A stretch of DNA of 64,000 nt from Streptomyces microflavus (lineage in GTDB: Bacteria; Actinomycetota; Actinomycetes; Streptomycetales; Streptomycetaceae): the NCBI RefSeq assembly GCF_014650075.1, contig NZ_BMUG01000018.1, positions 80,274 through 144,273 on the forward strand. The letters run 5' to 3'. The notes under the pieces are model-generated. The model had not been told where the DNA came from, did no database searches, and was given only the letters and a program-made list of their open reading frames with translations. The translations under genes were made by a program, and so were the position numbers. Below, one piece after another: positions 8,821 to 16,919 of the stretch (position 1 is its first letter; every line of letters begins with the position of its first letter).

Positions 8821-10171
8821 GGGCCACACGCGAATCCACCACGGGGACGAGCTCGTCGAGATCAGGATCCAGGCTCGCGACGATGATGCGAGCGCCCGCG
8901 AACTCGGCACCCTCCAGAAGCCCCGGCAGCACGTCCAGTAGCGCCTGAGAAGGCGGCACTGGCCCGTTGAGCCGGCCGCGCGGCCCGCTCAACTCCGTGG
9001 CATCGAGCACGCGGGTATCCCCGCACACAGCCGCGGCCCGCTCGATCTCGTCCAGCCAGACAAGCAAGCGGCAGTACGCATCCCCGCCCGCGACCAGCGC
9101 CGGACCCGTCACGCCCGCGGCCGCCGCTCGCTCGGAGGACAACTCGCCCAGCCCTCGCGTCAGCCAGCGCAGGGTGCGCGATCGGCGGAGCTGCCGGGCC
9201 CACGGCCTGAGCAGTACGCCCAGTTCCTCCACCGAGGCTCCCGCCAGGACCCGTCGGCGTGCGGAACGCGCGCGCTTCGCCTCGTCGTCCCATCCGGACA
9301 CGGCCAGGAATCGGCCGACGCTGTCCAGGTGAGCCGCACACAACCGGCGGGCAGCGAGACCGCGCTCGACGCGTTCCCCCGCGATCACGCGCAACCATGG
9401 GTCGTTCCAGAAGGGGTGCCTGGACGAGGCGCGCACGGAGATCTGATCAACCTCCGCCTGCTGCACCACATCGCCCTGCAACGCCAGCCGCAGCACCAGA
9501 CCGGCCGGCCAGTCGAGCAAGGCCGGGCCCAGAGGTACGTGCAGCCGATCCAGCCTCAACCCGTCCCGATCGTCCGCACGGTCCGCCATGGGCAAGCCGG
9601 CCACGACCGACATGGCATGCATGTCATGCCCGTGACCCCCGCCGTGTGTGCCGTGCGCTTCGTCCTGTCCGTCACCTGAGTGACCGCTGTGGTGGCTCTC
9701 CGTCTCGTGCTCCGCGCAGTCGTGATGGGCAGCGCCGTCTCGAACGGCATGCGCGGGGCCATCAGGGGCGTGACCCTCCCGGCGTCGGGAACCGGCGCGT
9801 CCCGAGGGAAGGACCCCGTTCATCCGGCGTTCTTCCCTCGGAGAGACCGAGACCTGATCGTCTGGACCGAAAAGTGCCAGGTGGCCGTCATCGAGTGCGG
9901 CGGTCGCCTGTTCTGCTTCCCGGACCACGGCCCTGGACTTCGGTTCCGGAATGCCGTTCCACAGGTTCTCGGCCCAATCGGCTCGGGCGGGGTCGGGGTC
10001 GCCCACGACGACGAGCAGGTTCGCGGATGCGGGGCCGGCGACGACAGGCCAGCTTCTGCGCAGTAGCTCTTCCTCGACGGCCAAACGCGCCCGGGTAGCG
10101 CCTGGACAGGCTGCCAACAGGACCCCGGGGTGGGCTACCGCCAAGCGTGCGGCCTTGGACCTCAACTCCAT
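8813..10171 (-). CDS. NuoB/NuoD-like protein with His-rich linker, in nuo operon
   Basis: 452 residues. ATG at 10171 is set by a strong GGGAGGGGG site just upstream and overlaps the nuoA stop by 10 bases. The N-terminal 100 residues look like a worn NuoB: NLLVVVGDPDPARADWAENL followed by IPEPKSRAVV, but the four Cys of cluster N2 are absent. Residues about 125-190 are a His/Asp/Gly linker (THGGGHGHDMHAM). The rest opens with DRDGLRLDRLHVPLGPALLDWP and then QGDVVQQAEV, resembling the NuoD N-terminus, but without its quinone-site His/Tyr that I can see. It sits exactly where nuoB-C-D would be. It may cap the membrane arm without doing redox chemistry. Homology is inferred by eye. Confidence 0.6.
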   Translation of the reverse strand: MELRSKAARLAVAHPGVLLAACPGATRARLAVEEELLRRSWPVVAGPASANLLVVVGDPDPARADWAENLWNGIPEPKSRAVVREAEQATAALDDGHLALFGPDDQVSVSPREERRMNGVLPSGRAGSRRREGHAPDGPAHAVRDGAAHHDCAEHETESHHSGHSGDGQDEAHGTHGGGHGHDMHAMSVVAGLPMADRADDRDGLRLDRLHVPLGPALLDWPAGLVLRLALQGDVVQQAEVDQISVRASSRHPFWNDPWLRVIAGERVERGLAARRLCAAHLDSVGRFLAVSGWDDEAKRARSARRRVLAGASVEELGVLLRPWARQLRRSRTLRWLTRGLGELSSERAAAAGVTGPALVAGGDAYCRLLVWLDEIERAAAVCGDTRVLDATELSGPRGRLNGPVPPSQALLDVLPGLLEGAEFAGARIIVASLDPDLDELVPVVDSRVAHE

Positions 10172-10548
10172 CGGAACGCCCCCTCCCGCCATGCGTATGC
10201 CACGCCTGCGAGAAGTACGCCGAGGAAGAGAAACATCTCGATGACGGCGCTGACACCGACCGCACTCACCACCTTCGTCCACGGGTACATGAACAACATC
10301 TCCATGTCGAAGGCCAGAAAAATCATGGTCACCGGGTACCAGCGCACGTGGAACCGGGAGAACGGATGCTCGTCCGGATCAAGGCCCCCGCTGAACGGTC
10401 TCGTGTTCAGCGGCTCACTCGTCACCCTCAATGAGGCGCCGACGCCGTAGAGAAGGACGAGGCTTGCGGCAGCCACACCGAGGAGAAACAGCACCGGCTG
10501 CCACTCGTAGCCGCTCACCCAGCCCCCTGCGTCCTGCCTCTGGTCCAT
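10162..10548 (-). CDS. nuoA: NADH-quinone oxidoreductase subunit A-like
   Basis: Three-helix membrane subunit of complex I, 128 residues from ATG at 10548. GTG at about 10516 is an alternative start with a GGGGG stretch before it. The conserved loop LDPDEHPFSRFHVRWYPVTM followed by FLAFDMEMLFMYPW is diagnostic: the acidic FDxE helix sits at the arm junction. It is the first gene of the nuo run, and the operon promoter should lie in 10549-10690, where no clear -10/-35 was found. Confidence 0.92.
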   Translation of the reverse strand: MDQRQDAGGWVSGYEWQPVLFLLGVAAASLVLLYGVGASLRVTSEPLNTRPFSGGLDPDEHPFSRFHVRWYPVTMIFLAFDMEMLFMYPWTKVVSAVGVSAVIEMFLFLGVLLAGVAYAWREGAFRWS

Positions 10549-10686
10549 CCCTGACTGCCGTCGTAACGCAGACTGCCAGTAGTTCCTTCCGCTCGGTATG
10601 TGAAACGCCCAGAAGTGGCATATGTCGGGTGATATCAGTCCGACTGGTTGGGTCCAAGACGCAGACGGCTGCACGAGGGCTGCCTT

Positions 10687-11067
10687 TTTCCGGTCGAGGT
10701 TCTGTCCGGTACGGCGGCGGAACTGCTGTTTCCGGACAACGGGTTCGATGTCGTTGTGTCATCGCTCGTGCTGTGCTCCGTCAGCGACGTCGATCGGGCT
10801 GCCGCGGAGATGCGCCGCGGGCTCAAACCTGGTGGCGAGCTCCGGTTCTACGAGCACGTCCGCTCCGAGCGGACGAAGTTCGCCCGGGTACAGCGCGCTC
10901 TCGACGTCCTACGGCCCGTGCGCGGTGGTGGATGTCACCTGTCCCGCGACCCAGAGTCCGCAATGATCGGGGCGGGACTGAGGGTGGAAACCGTGCGACG
11001 CTTCGAGCTCACCATCAACGGGCGTATCAGTCCTTCCTCCCTTTGCGTCATCGGCCCGTGTCATCAA
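10687..11067 (+). pseudogene. Remnant of a SAM-dependent methyltransferase
   Basis: About 125 residues match the C-terminal half of a class I methyltransferase: VEVLSGTAAELLFPDNGFDV (motif II/post-I), VVSSLVLCSVSDVDRA (motif IV), LKPGGELRFYEHVR (motif VI) and RALDVLRPVRGGGCHLSRD. The N-terminal SAM-binding glycine motif is missing, and the frame upstream gives no plausible continuation. After about 11067 the frame runs on through sequence antisense to the M56 gene and loses character. Probably a truncated leftover; the promoter region of nuoA overlaps its 5' end. Confidence 0.6.
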
Positions 11068-11136
11068 GGCATGTGCATAGGGTGGTTCACCGTCGGCGGC
11101 TGGCTCTGGAGGCAGAACCACAAACAGGGACGGTGT

Positions 11137-12051
11137 TCACGCGTGACCGGGAGAGCAGAAAGCCACCAGGAGAGGAAGGAGTGGCACTGCTACGGCAGCG
11201 GCAGCGACGCACCCCCAGAGTGCGGGATGCGCTTCCCGGCGGGGCCCGAGGAGGCGCTGTATGCGCACCGATACGCTGTGCCCCCCTGCGGCGAAGGCGC
11301 CCTTCGGAGCATGAGCCGCGGCCATTTCGTACATTGCGGAAGCGAGCACATCGTGTGAGTGACGGCGCAGCGCCCGGTCGTCCGCGATCATCTCCAGCAG
11401 GATCGCCGTCTGCTCCTTCGCATGCCGGGCCAGCGGCACCCTTCCGAAGACGGTGGTGAATGCCTCCGCGGCAGCGAACACCAAGTGGTGACGGCCGACA
11501 ACGTGGGCCCGCTCATGCTCCAGTACGGCATCGAGCTGGTCCGTGGAAAGCAGCTGTACGGCGCCCTCGCTGACGACGATCCGCGAACGACGCCCAGGCA
11601 GGCAGTAGGCGGCGGGGGAAGCGTGCTCGATCACGGTGGCATGTAGCTGGCCACAGTGGCGCCCGACCATGTCCAGGACGTTGCGGTGTCGGGAGCGCGC
11701 CCGGCGGCCGCGGGCAACGTGGAATGCGAAGCTAAGAAGCAGGGCCAGAAGTACAGCGACAGGAAGGGCGATGGCCATCAGATCTGCTGTGTTGGGGTCC
11801 CCGGTGCCCATGCTGAGAACAACCCCGCAGGAATGCAGGATCCCCACCAGTCCCGCGTGAAGGTGTTCGGTGGGAGATGCGAGTTGGTATGCCGCCAGAG
11901 CGACTGACATCGCGAATGACACGGCGAGTGCGTGCCACACGGATGCGGCAAGCGCGGGGGCTCGGTGGGGCCAGCTGCTGCGTAGCATCGCCTGCGGGGC
12001 GACATAGCCGATGGCCACCGCATAGCCCATGAGCGCGGGGGCGGCGTTCAC
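11137..12051 (-). CDS. M56-family membrane metallopeptidase (BlaR1-type), copy 1
   Basis: Integral membrane protease of 304 residues, related to the signalling part of BlaR1/MecR1. Hydrophobic segments near residues 5-25, 36-56, 66-82 and 92-112 precede a cytosolic zinc domain with HERAH at 179-183 and the downstream LLEMIADDRALRR segment carrying the third ligand. Another membrane segment lies near the C-terminus. It lacks a penicillin-binding sensor domain, so what it senses is unknown. GTG start overlaps the BlaI stop by 4 bases: a repressor-protease operon in which the protease likely triggers loss of the repressor. Confidence 0.88.
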   Translation of the reverse strand: MNAAPALMGYAVAIGYVAPQAMLRSSWPHRAPALAASVWHALAVSFAMSVALAAYQLASPTEHLHAGLVGILHSCGVVLSMGTGDPNTADLMAIALPVAVLLALLLSFAFHVARGRRARSRHRNVLDMVGRHCGQLHATVIEHASPAAYCLPGRRSRIVVSEGAVQLLSTDQLDAVLEHERAHVVGRHHLVFAAAEAFTTVFGRVPLARHAKEQTAILLEMIADDRALRRHSHDVLASAMYEMAAAHAPKGAFAAGGHSVSVRIQRLLGPRREAHPALWGCVAAAAVAVPLLPLLVAFCSPGHA

Positions 12052-12416
12052 GCCTTGGTCTGCCGTCCATTGGTCCGCAGTGCCTTGCGCAGGGCAGCGA
12101 CCTCTTCTTCGGACATCCGCTCCACAAAGTGGGCCAATGCGACCGGGCGATCCTCGCTCGCACCTAGAGCGTCCTCCATGAGAGCTGCCGAGTACGCCTC
12201 CCGGCTGCGAACCGGCGTGTAGAGCCAGGCCCGGCCCTGCTTGCCGCGGAGCAGCCAGCCCTTGTTGAAGAGAATCGTGGCGACGGTCATCACCGTGGTG
12301 TAGGCGACAGGGCGGCGTTCATTGATGTCATCGACGACTTCACGCACCGTCGCGGGCCGATTCCATCGCCAGAGGCAGTCCATGATCTCCGCCTCGAGCT
12401 CCCCCAGCCGTCGCAT
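12048..12416 (-). CDS. BlaI/MecI/CopY-family repressor, copy 1
   Basis: Winged-helix repressor of 122 residues from ATG at 12416, where it begins MRRLGELEAEIMDCLW in line with the family; a purine-rich GAAAGGGCGGG site precedes it. The DNA-binding part contains VREVVDDINERRPVAYTTVMT, the typical recognition helix region, followed by the wing LFNKGWLLRGKQGRAWLY. The C-terminal third should dimerise. It is translationally coupled to the M56 protease. A candidate autoregulatory site lies about 115 bases upstream. Confidence 0.92.
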   Translation of the reverse strand: MRRLGELEAEIMDCLWRWNRPATVREVVDDINERRPVAYTTVMTVATILFNKGWLLRGKQGRAWLYTPVRSREAYSAALMEDALGASEDRPVALAHFVERMSEEEVAALRKALRTNGRQTKA

Positions 12417-12530
12417 GAGCCCGCCCTTTCCGCCGCCGTTGTACGTAAGGCCATGGTAGACGGCAGTTCGATCGGTCGCGGCGAGGCGGATGCGCACCAA
12501 GACGCCGGCCACACCCACGCCCCCAGCGTA

Positions 12531-12548
12531 TACTAAGCTACTACGTAG
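12531..12548. promoter_or_regulatory. Candidate BlaI operator upstream of repressor copy 1
   Basis: TACTAAGCTACTACGTAG upstream of the repressor gene contains ACTAA, a 5-base spacer and an imperfect right arm, plus an exact CTACGTAG palindrome at 12541-12548. It is the only dyad-rich sequence in the 449 bases between the repressor and the next gene; I see no gene in the rest of that gap. Confidence 0.4.
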
Positions 12549-12865
12549 CCCCTTGTATGGTGATCGAGCATGCGGCAGCCGCGCGATGGCCGTTGCTGAC
12601 TACCCGCACAGTGCGACCGAGGGGCCTCCCGGCCTGCGCTGTTTCTGCAGGGCGGGCGGGACGTAGAGCGGCGGAGCTTACTGCAGGGCATCGAAGAACC
12701 AGCAGCGACCGGGGATCCTCCACGACGTCCTGCTGCAGGGTGCGTGGTGATCAAGTGCGGCGTCCTTCGTTTGTCAGGGGGCTAGTTGCTGTCCAGGACG
12801 ACTAAAGCCGAGCCGCTCAAGCCGCAGCCGAGTACGGCTGCCCACGAACTAGGAGAATCACTGTC

Positions 12866-13570
12866 ATGCGCCTGCCGCGCCCACATGCGAGCGCCATCAT
12901 CAGGCCGTGTCTGCCGCGCACCCGCGCGGGGCAGCGGCGGGTCGTGCAGGCGGTGATGCTCCTGTGCGTGCTGGCGCTGCTGCCCGCGATGTGGGTGTTC
13001 ACGGTGGCGGACGGGCGGCTGCGGACGACGGCCGAGGCCCCGCGCAGCGGTGTGGCCGTGGTCTTCGGTGCGGGCTTGTTCGGGAACGGCGAGCCGTCGA
13101 TCTTTCTAGCCAGCCGCCTCGACGCGGCGGCGGAGCTGTACCGCGAGGGCCGTGTCGAGGCGGTTCTGGTCACTGGCGACAACAGCAGTGAGCACTACAA
13201 CGAGCCACACGCCATGCGCCGCTACCTCACCCATCGCGGCGTCCCCGACGCTCGCATCGTCAGCGACTACGCCGGCTTCGACACCTGGGATTCATGCGTG
13301 CGGGCCAAGAGGATCTTCGGCGTTGACCGCGCCATTCTCGTCAGCCAAGGCTTCCATATCCGCAGGGCGGTCGCCCTCTGCCAGGAGGCGGGCGTCGACG
13401 CTTACGGCGTCAGCGCGGCCGACCACCACGACGCGATCTGGTACTACAGCGCCACCCGCGAAATGTTCGCAGCGAACAAGGCGGTCCTGGACGCGGTGTT
13501 CAAGCCGGACCCCCAGTTCCTCGGGCCGAGGGAGCCGGGGGTGGAGCGAGCGCTGACGGGCGCCCGGTGA
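12866..13570 (+). CDS. SanA/YdcF-type (DUF218) envelope protein
   Basis: Inner-membrane anchored protein of 234 residues of the SanA/ElyC/YdcF family. SanA is associated with vancomycin exclusion and ElyC with undecaprenyl-linked envelope synthesis. One membrane helix at about residues 28-48 is followed by an external DUF218 domain: VAVVFGAGLFGNGEPSIFL, RLDAAAELYREGRVEAVLVTGDN, EPHAMRRYLTHRGVPDARIV, TWDSCVRAKRIFG and LVSQGFHIRRAVALC. AGGAG lies about 15 bases before the ATG. It stands alone between the BlaI block and a TetR gene and fits the envelope theme of the region. Confidence 0.9.
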   Translation: MRLPRPHASAIIRPCLPRTRAGQRRVVQAVMLLCVLALLPAMWVFTVADGRLRTTAEAPRSGVAVVFGAGLFGNGEPSIFLASRLDAAAELYREGRVEAVLVTGDNSSEHYNEPHAMRRYLTHRGVPDARIVSDYAGFDTWDSCVRAKRIFGVDRAILVSQGFHIRRAVALCQEAGVDAYGVSAADHHDAIWYYSATREMFAANKAVLDAVFKPDPQFLGPREPGVERALTGAR

Positions 13571-13701
13571 TCTGGTGTCGCCGGTGAGCGCGTGTCGGCT
13601 GACCGCGTGCTTTGTAGTTAGATGCGAAGTGCTGCAAGAACGGTGGAGGTCTCCACCCAGGCTGACGCGGAGTCGCGGGATGGGCGGGCGATTCGGGCGA
13701 T

Positions 13702-14352
13702 TCAGTGCCCTGAGTGTCCTGCGGGGTGGCCGTGGTGCTCGTGCCGGCGCGGCGGCCTCCGGTCGTCCGGTCCGGGGTGCGCGTCGCGCAGCCCGGACAG
13801 GGTCACTGTGACGAGCCGGTCGGTTGCCGCTTCGGAGGGCAGGGCGGCAGCGGCCGTGAGGGCGTGAAGGCAGTACGTGGCCAGCTCATCGGGCGCGATG
13901 TCGTCACGGAAGACGCCGATCTGTGCCCCCTCGGCCAGTAGATCCCGGATCATGCCGTGGAGCTGCTGCTGTGCTCGGACAACGCGCTTGTCCCGGTGAA
14001 GGAGCGCCGAGAGCTCGGTGCCCTGGTGCACCCGGGCCTGGCGTGAGATGTGAGCGAACGCCCGTAGGACCGCCTCAAGTTGTTCGCCGGCTCCATCGGT
14101 CTGATCGCGGACCTCTGCGAGCTGTCCCAGGTGCTCGGTGATCTGGCGGTCGTGCCAGGCGAGCAGGATCGCCTCGACGTCCGGGAAGTACTTGTACAGC
14201 GTGGCCCGTCCGATGCCGGCCTTCTCGGCGATCTGCGACATCGTCACCGACCGCAGGCCGTGCTCGGCGGCCAGCTCCGCGGTGGTGTTCAGGATCGCGT
14301 CGCGCACGGCGCGGCGGTGCGCCTCGATCGTCTCGTTCCACAGCTTCGGCAC
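13702..14352 (-). CDS. TetR-family transcriptional regulator
   Basis: 216 residues. The N-terminal helix-turn-helix is clear: AILNTTAELAAEHGLRSVTMSQIAEKAG then GRATLYKYFPDVEAIL. The ligand-binding part is helical. The C-terminal tail is His/Pro/Arg-rich (HPGPDDRRPPRRHEHHGH), which could bind metal or be disordered. It is read divergently from two small membrane-protein genes, with the palindrome AGACAT-C-ATGTCT between them, so it probably represses those genes and itself. Confidence 0.9.
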   Translation of the reverse strand: MPKLWNETIEAHRRAVRDAILNTTAELAAEHGLRSVTMSQIAEKAGIGRATLYKYFPDVEAILLAWHDRQITEHLGQLAEVRDQTDGAGEQLEAVLRAFAHISRQARVHQGTELSALLHRDKRVVRAQQQLHGMIRDLLAEGAQIGVFRDDIAPDELATYCLHALTAAAALPSEAATDRLVTVTLSGLRDAHPGPDDRRPPRRHEHHGHPAGHSGH

Positions 14353-14401
14353 TCGATCAGTGTACGTGGTGGCGATGTCGATACACCGTGCTCTATGCCG
14401 T

Positions 14402-14414
14402 AGACATCATGTCT
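14402..14414. promoter_or_regulatory. Palindrome AGACAT-C-ATGTCT, TetR operator candidate
   Basis: A 13-bp perfect palindrome centred between the TetR gene (start 14352, minus) and the small membrane protein gene at 14473 (plus). Position and symmetry fit a dimeric regulator that controls both directions. Confidence 0.5.
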
Positions 14415-14472
14415 CGTAAACTGCTGCTGACGACGAACGGCATGACGTCCACGCACCGTGAGGGACACGCAT

Positions 14473-14640
14473 ATGGTTGATTCACCTTCTCGCCCTGACG
14501 CCGCCAGTCAGGGGACCGGTCCGGCGGCACATCCCGGCATGCCGCGCTGGGCGAAGACGCTTGTGATCGCCGCTGGTGCAGCCCTGCTTGTGGCGTTCGT
14601 GCTTATGCACACGCTTGACGGCAGCATGGGGGACCACTGA
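14473..14640 (+). CDS. Small single-pass membrane protein
   Basis: 55 residues from ATG at 14473, not recognised. A polar N-terminal half (SPSRPDAASQGTGPAAHPG) is followed by one membrane segment (KTLVIAAGAALLVAFVLMH) and a short acidic end. It ends 5 bases before the next membrane-protein gene, so the two are probably co-transcribed under the divergent TetR regulator. Confidence 0.55.
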   Translation: MVDSPSRPDAASQGTGPAAHPGMPRWAKTLVIAAGAALLVAFVLMHTLDGSMGDH

Positions 14641-14645
14641 TTGCG

Positions 14646-15209
14646 ATGACTATGAACCCTCGCCTCCGTAAGTTCGCGCTCACCGTGCACGTCACTTCGT
14701 CAGTCGGCTGGCTCGGTGCCGTCGCCGTCTTCCTTGTCCTCGCCGTCGCGGGTCTGACCAGTCAGGATGCACAGACGGTGCGGGGCGCCTATCTCGCGAT
14801 GGAGCTGACCGGCTGGCTGGTCCTGGCGCCATTGAGCCTCGCTTCGCTGCTCACGGGAGTCGTCCAGGCCCTGGGCACCTCGTGGGGCCTGTTCCGCCAC
14901 TACTGGGTTCTGTTCAAGCTGCTGATCACCGTTATCGCGACCTTTCTTCTGCTGTTGCACATGCAGGTGGCCAGCCACGTCGCCGATGTCGCAGCAGAGA
15001 CAAACCTGTCCAGTAGCGATCTCGTCGGGATGAGGATCCAGTTGCTGGCCGACGCCGCCGCTGCCTTGCTGGTCCTGCTCGTGGCGGTCACGCTGTCGGT
15101 GTACAAGCCGAGGGGCCTGACCCGTCACGGATGGCACAGGCAGCATGAGCCGCGAGAGAAGCGGCCCGTAGGCCGAGGCGACCAGGCAGCAGGTCTGACC
15201 GTCTCCTGA
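14646..15209 (+). CDS. Four-helix membrane protein, DUF2269/CopD-like
   Basis: 187 residues with four hydrophobic segments (about 10-35, 52-75, 83-105, 130-152). The N-terminus (KFALTVHVTSSVGWLGAVAVFL) has the helix-one His and SxGWLG pattern found in CopD-like and DUF2269-like proteins; this is a weak family clue. The C-terminal 35 residues are basic and cytosolic. It follows the small membrane protein and shares its expected TetR control. Transport or haem/copper roles are possible but not shown. Confidence 0.6.
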   Translation: MTMNPRLRKFALTVHVTSSVGWLGAVAVFLVLAVAGLTSQDAQTVRGAYLAMELTGWLVLAPLSLASLLTGVVQALGTSWGLFRHYWVLFKLLITVIATFLLLLHMQVASHVADVAAETNLSSSDLVGMRIQLLADAAAALLVLLVAVTLSVYKPRGLTRHGWHRQHEPREKRPVGRGDQAAGLTVS

Positions 15210-15309
15210 TGCCGGGACAAGTAGAACGCGCCTGCCGGCAACCGCCGAGTCATGTCAGGTGCCGCTTCGATCAGCGACCTGTGATCACCGGATTAGGCAA
15301 GCGCGACCG

Positions 15310-16776
15310 CTATCCCTGGTCTGCTGAAGTTTCGCGAGTGTCGACCGTATGCCCCGCGTGCTGATTCTTGCCGAGCAGAGTGGCTACGAGCACGCCGCCG
15401 AGCACGAGGAGGGCGGCTGTGACGGTGAGCGCTAACGAGAAGCCTTCCGTCGCGGCATGCTGCGGGGTGGCGGAGTCGGCCAGATTGTCGCTGTGGCGCG
15501 CCGCCAGAGTGACCAGAGCAGCCAACCCCACGGCGCCGCCGACTTGTTGCACGGAGCTCAGGACTGCCGAGCCGAGGCCGGCGTTCTCCCCAGTGGTGCC
15601 CGTGAGCGCGGCAATGGTCAGGGCGGGCAGGCTCAGTCCGCATCCGAGGCTCGTGACGAGCATGCCAGGCAGCACTCCGGATGCGTAGCCGTCGCCCGCT
15701 GCCACGTCGGAGAGCAGGAGCAGTCCGGCTGCGCTGATCAGAAACCCCGTGACGAGCGTCAGACGTACCCCGATCCTGAGTACCGCACGGGAGGAGAGCC
15801 ACATGCCTGCAAGGATGCCGACGCCGTAGGGCAGGTAGGCGACACCGGCTGTGAGCGGACTGTAGTCCAGAACAGTCTGCAGGTGCAGCATCAGAAGGAA
15901 GGCCATCGCATAGAAGGCGGCCGAGAACAGCAGCGCCGTACCGTTGGCGACGGCGCGGATCCGCGACGACAGGAAGTTCAACGGTACGAGGGGCTCGGCG
16001 GTACGTGTCTCGACCGCAAGGAACGAGACCGCCAGGACGATGGCAAGAACCAGGGGGACGATGGAGGCTGCGTGGCCCAAGCCCGACTCCCCGGTCTGGA
16101 GCAGGCCGTAGACCAGGGATATGAGGGCGCCGGTGCCCAGCACCGCACCAGGTACGTCTATGTGTGCCTGGCGGTGGGCCCGGCTCTCGGCGACCAGGCG
16201 GGGGAGCAGTGCGAGGGCGAGCAGGGCCACTGGCAGGTTGATGAGGAAGATCCAGCGCCAGGACGCGAGGCCGGTCAGCGCACCGGAGATCACCAGGCCC
16301 AGCGTGCCGCCCAGACCCGCGATGCCGCCCCAGACGCCGAAAGCCTTGGCGCGCTCCTCAGGGCCGGGGAACAGGAGTGTGATCAGTGCCAGCGCGGCGG
16401 GGCTGGCCATGGCAGCGCCCGCACCCTGGATGAACCGCCCGGCCACGAGCTGCCAGGGTTCCTGGGCGAGCCCGCAGGCCAGGCTCGCCGCACCGAACAG
16501 CGCGACACCGGCCAGGAAGACACGTCGGCGGCCCAGCAGATCGGCCGCGCGGCCGAACAGCAGCAGCAGTCCGCCGAAGGCGAGGAAATAGGCGTTGACG
16601 ACCCAGGCCAGACCGGCGGTGCTGAAGCCGAGATCGCCCTGGATGCTCGGGAGCGCGACGCTCACCACGGTGTCGTCCAGGACGAGCATGAACTGCACGA
16701 AGCATAGGACGATCAGCGCGGCGCGACGGCGGTTGGTGCCTTGGACCGGAGCCGGCGTCGAGGTCATACCCGACAT
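15310..16776 (-). CDS. DHA2-family (14-TM) MFS drug exporter
   Basis: 488 residues, 14 membrane segments. Helix 1 carries LMLVLDDTVVSVALPSIQGDL, the motif D1 region of QacA/EmrB-type proton antiporters. The loop between helices 2 and 3 has LLLLFGRAADLLGRRRVF (motif A), and helix 5 has the GGIAGLGGTLGLVISGAL motif C of exporters. It is read divergently from an AraC-type regulator with 143 bases between them, the likely control arrangement. Substrate cannot be told from sequence. Confidence 0.92.
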   Translation of the reverse strand: MSGMTSTPAPVQGTNRRRAALIVLCFVQFMLVLDDTVVSVALPSIQGDLGFSTAGLAWVVNAYFLAFGGLLLLFGRAADLLGRRRVFLAGVALFGAASLACGLAQEPWQLVAGRFIQGAGAAMASPAALALITLLFPGPEERAKAFGVWGGIAGLGGTLGLVISGALTGLASWRWIFLINLPVALLALALLPRLVAESRAHRQAHIDVPGAVLGTGALISLVYGLLQTGESGLGHAASIVPLVLAIVLAVSFLAVETRTAEPLVPLNFLSSRIRAVANGTALLFSAAFYAMAFLLMLHLQTVLDYSPLTAGVAYLPYGVGILAGMWLSSRAVLRIGVRLTLVTGFLISAAGLLLLSDVAAGDGYASGVLPGMLVTSLGCGLSLPALTIAALTGTTGENAGLGSAVLSSVQQVGGAVGLAALVTLAARHSDNLADSATPQHAATEGFSLALTVTAALLVLGGVLVATLLGKNQHAGHTVDTRETSADQG

Positions 16777-16919
16777 CCAGTCGTCGGCCTGGCCGGCACG
16801 TTCGTACAGCGAGGGTGCCCACTGTGGGGCGGATCAGCGATCTGCATGGGGCGAGGCTATGCACCGGTGGAATTGGCCGCGATGCGCTATGGGGCCAGGT
16901 CGTAGCGTATTGAGGACAT

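Noticed and set aside
10570..10590. ACTGCCAGTAGT before nuoA as BlaI operator
   Set aside because: Spacing and arms differ from the ACTAA-N5-TTAGT layout; too weak.
15457..16707. Long plus-strand frame opposite the DHA2 exporter
   Set aside because: Gln/Gly/Arg-rich without domains, typical antisense of a membrane-protein gene.
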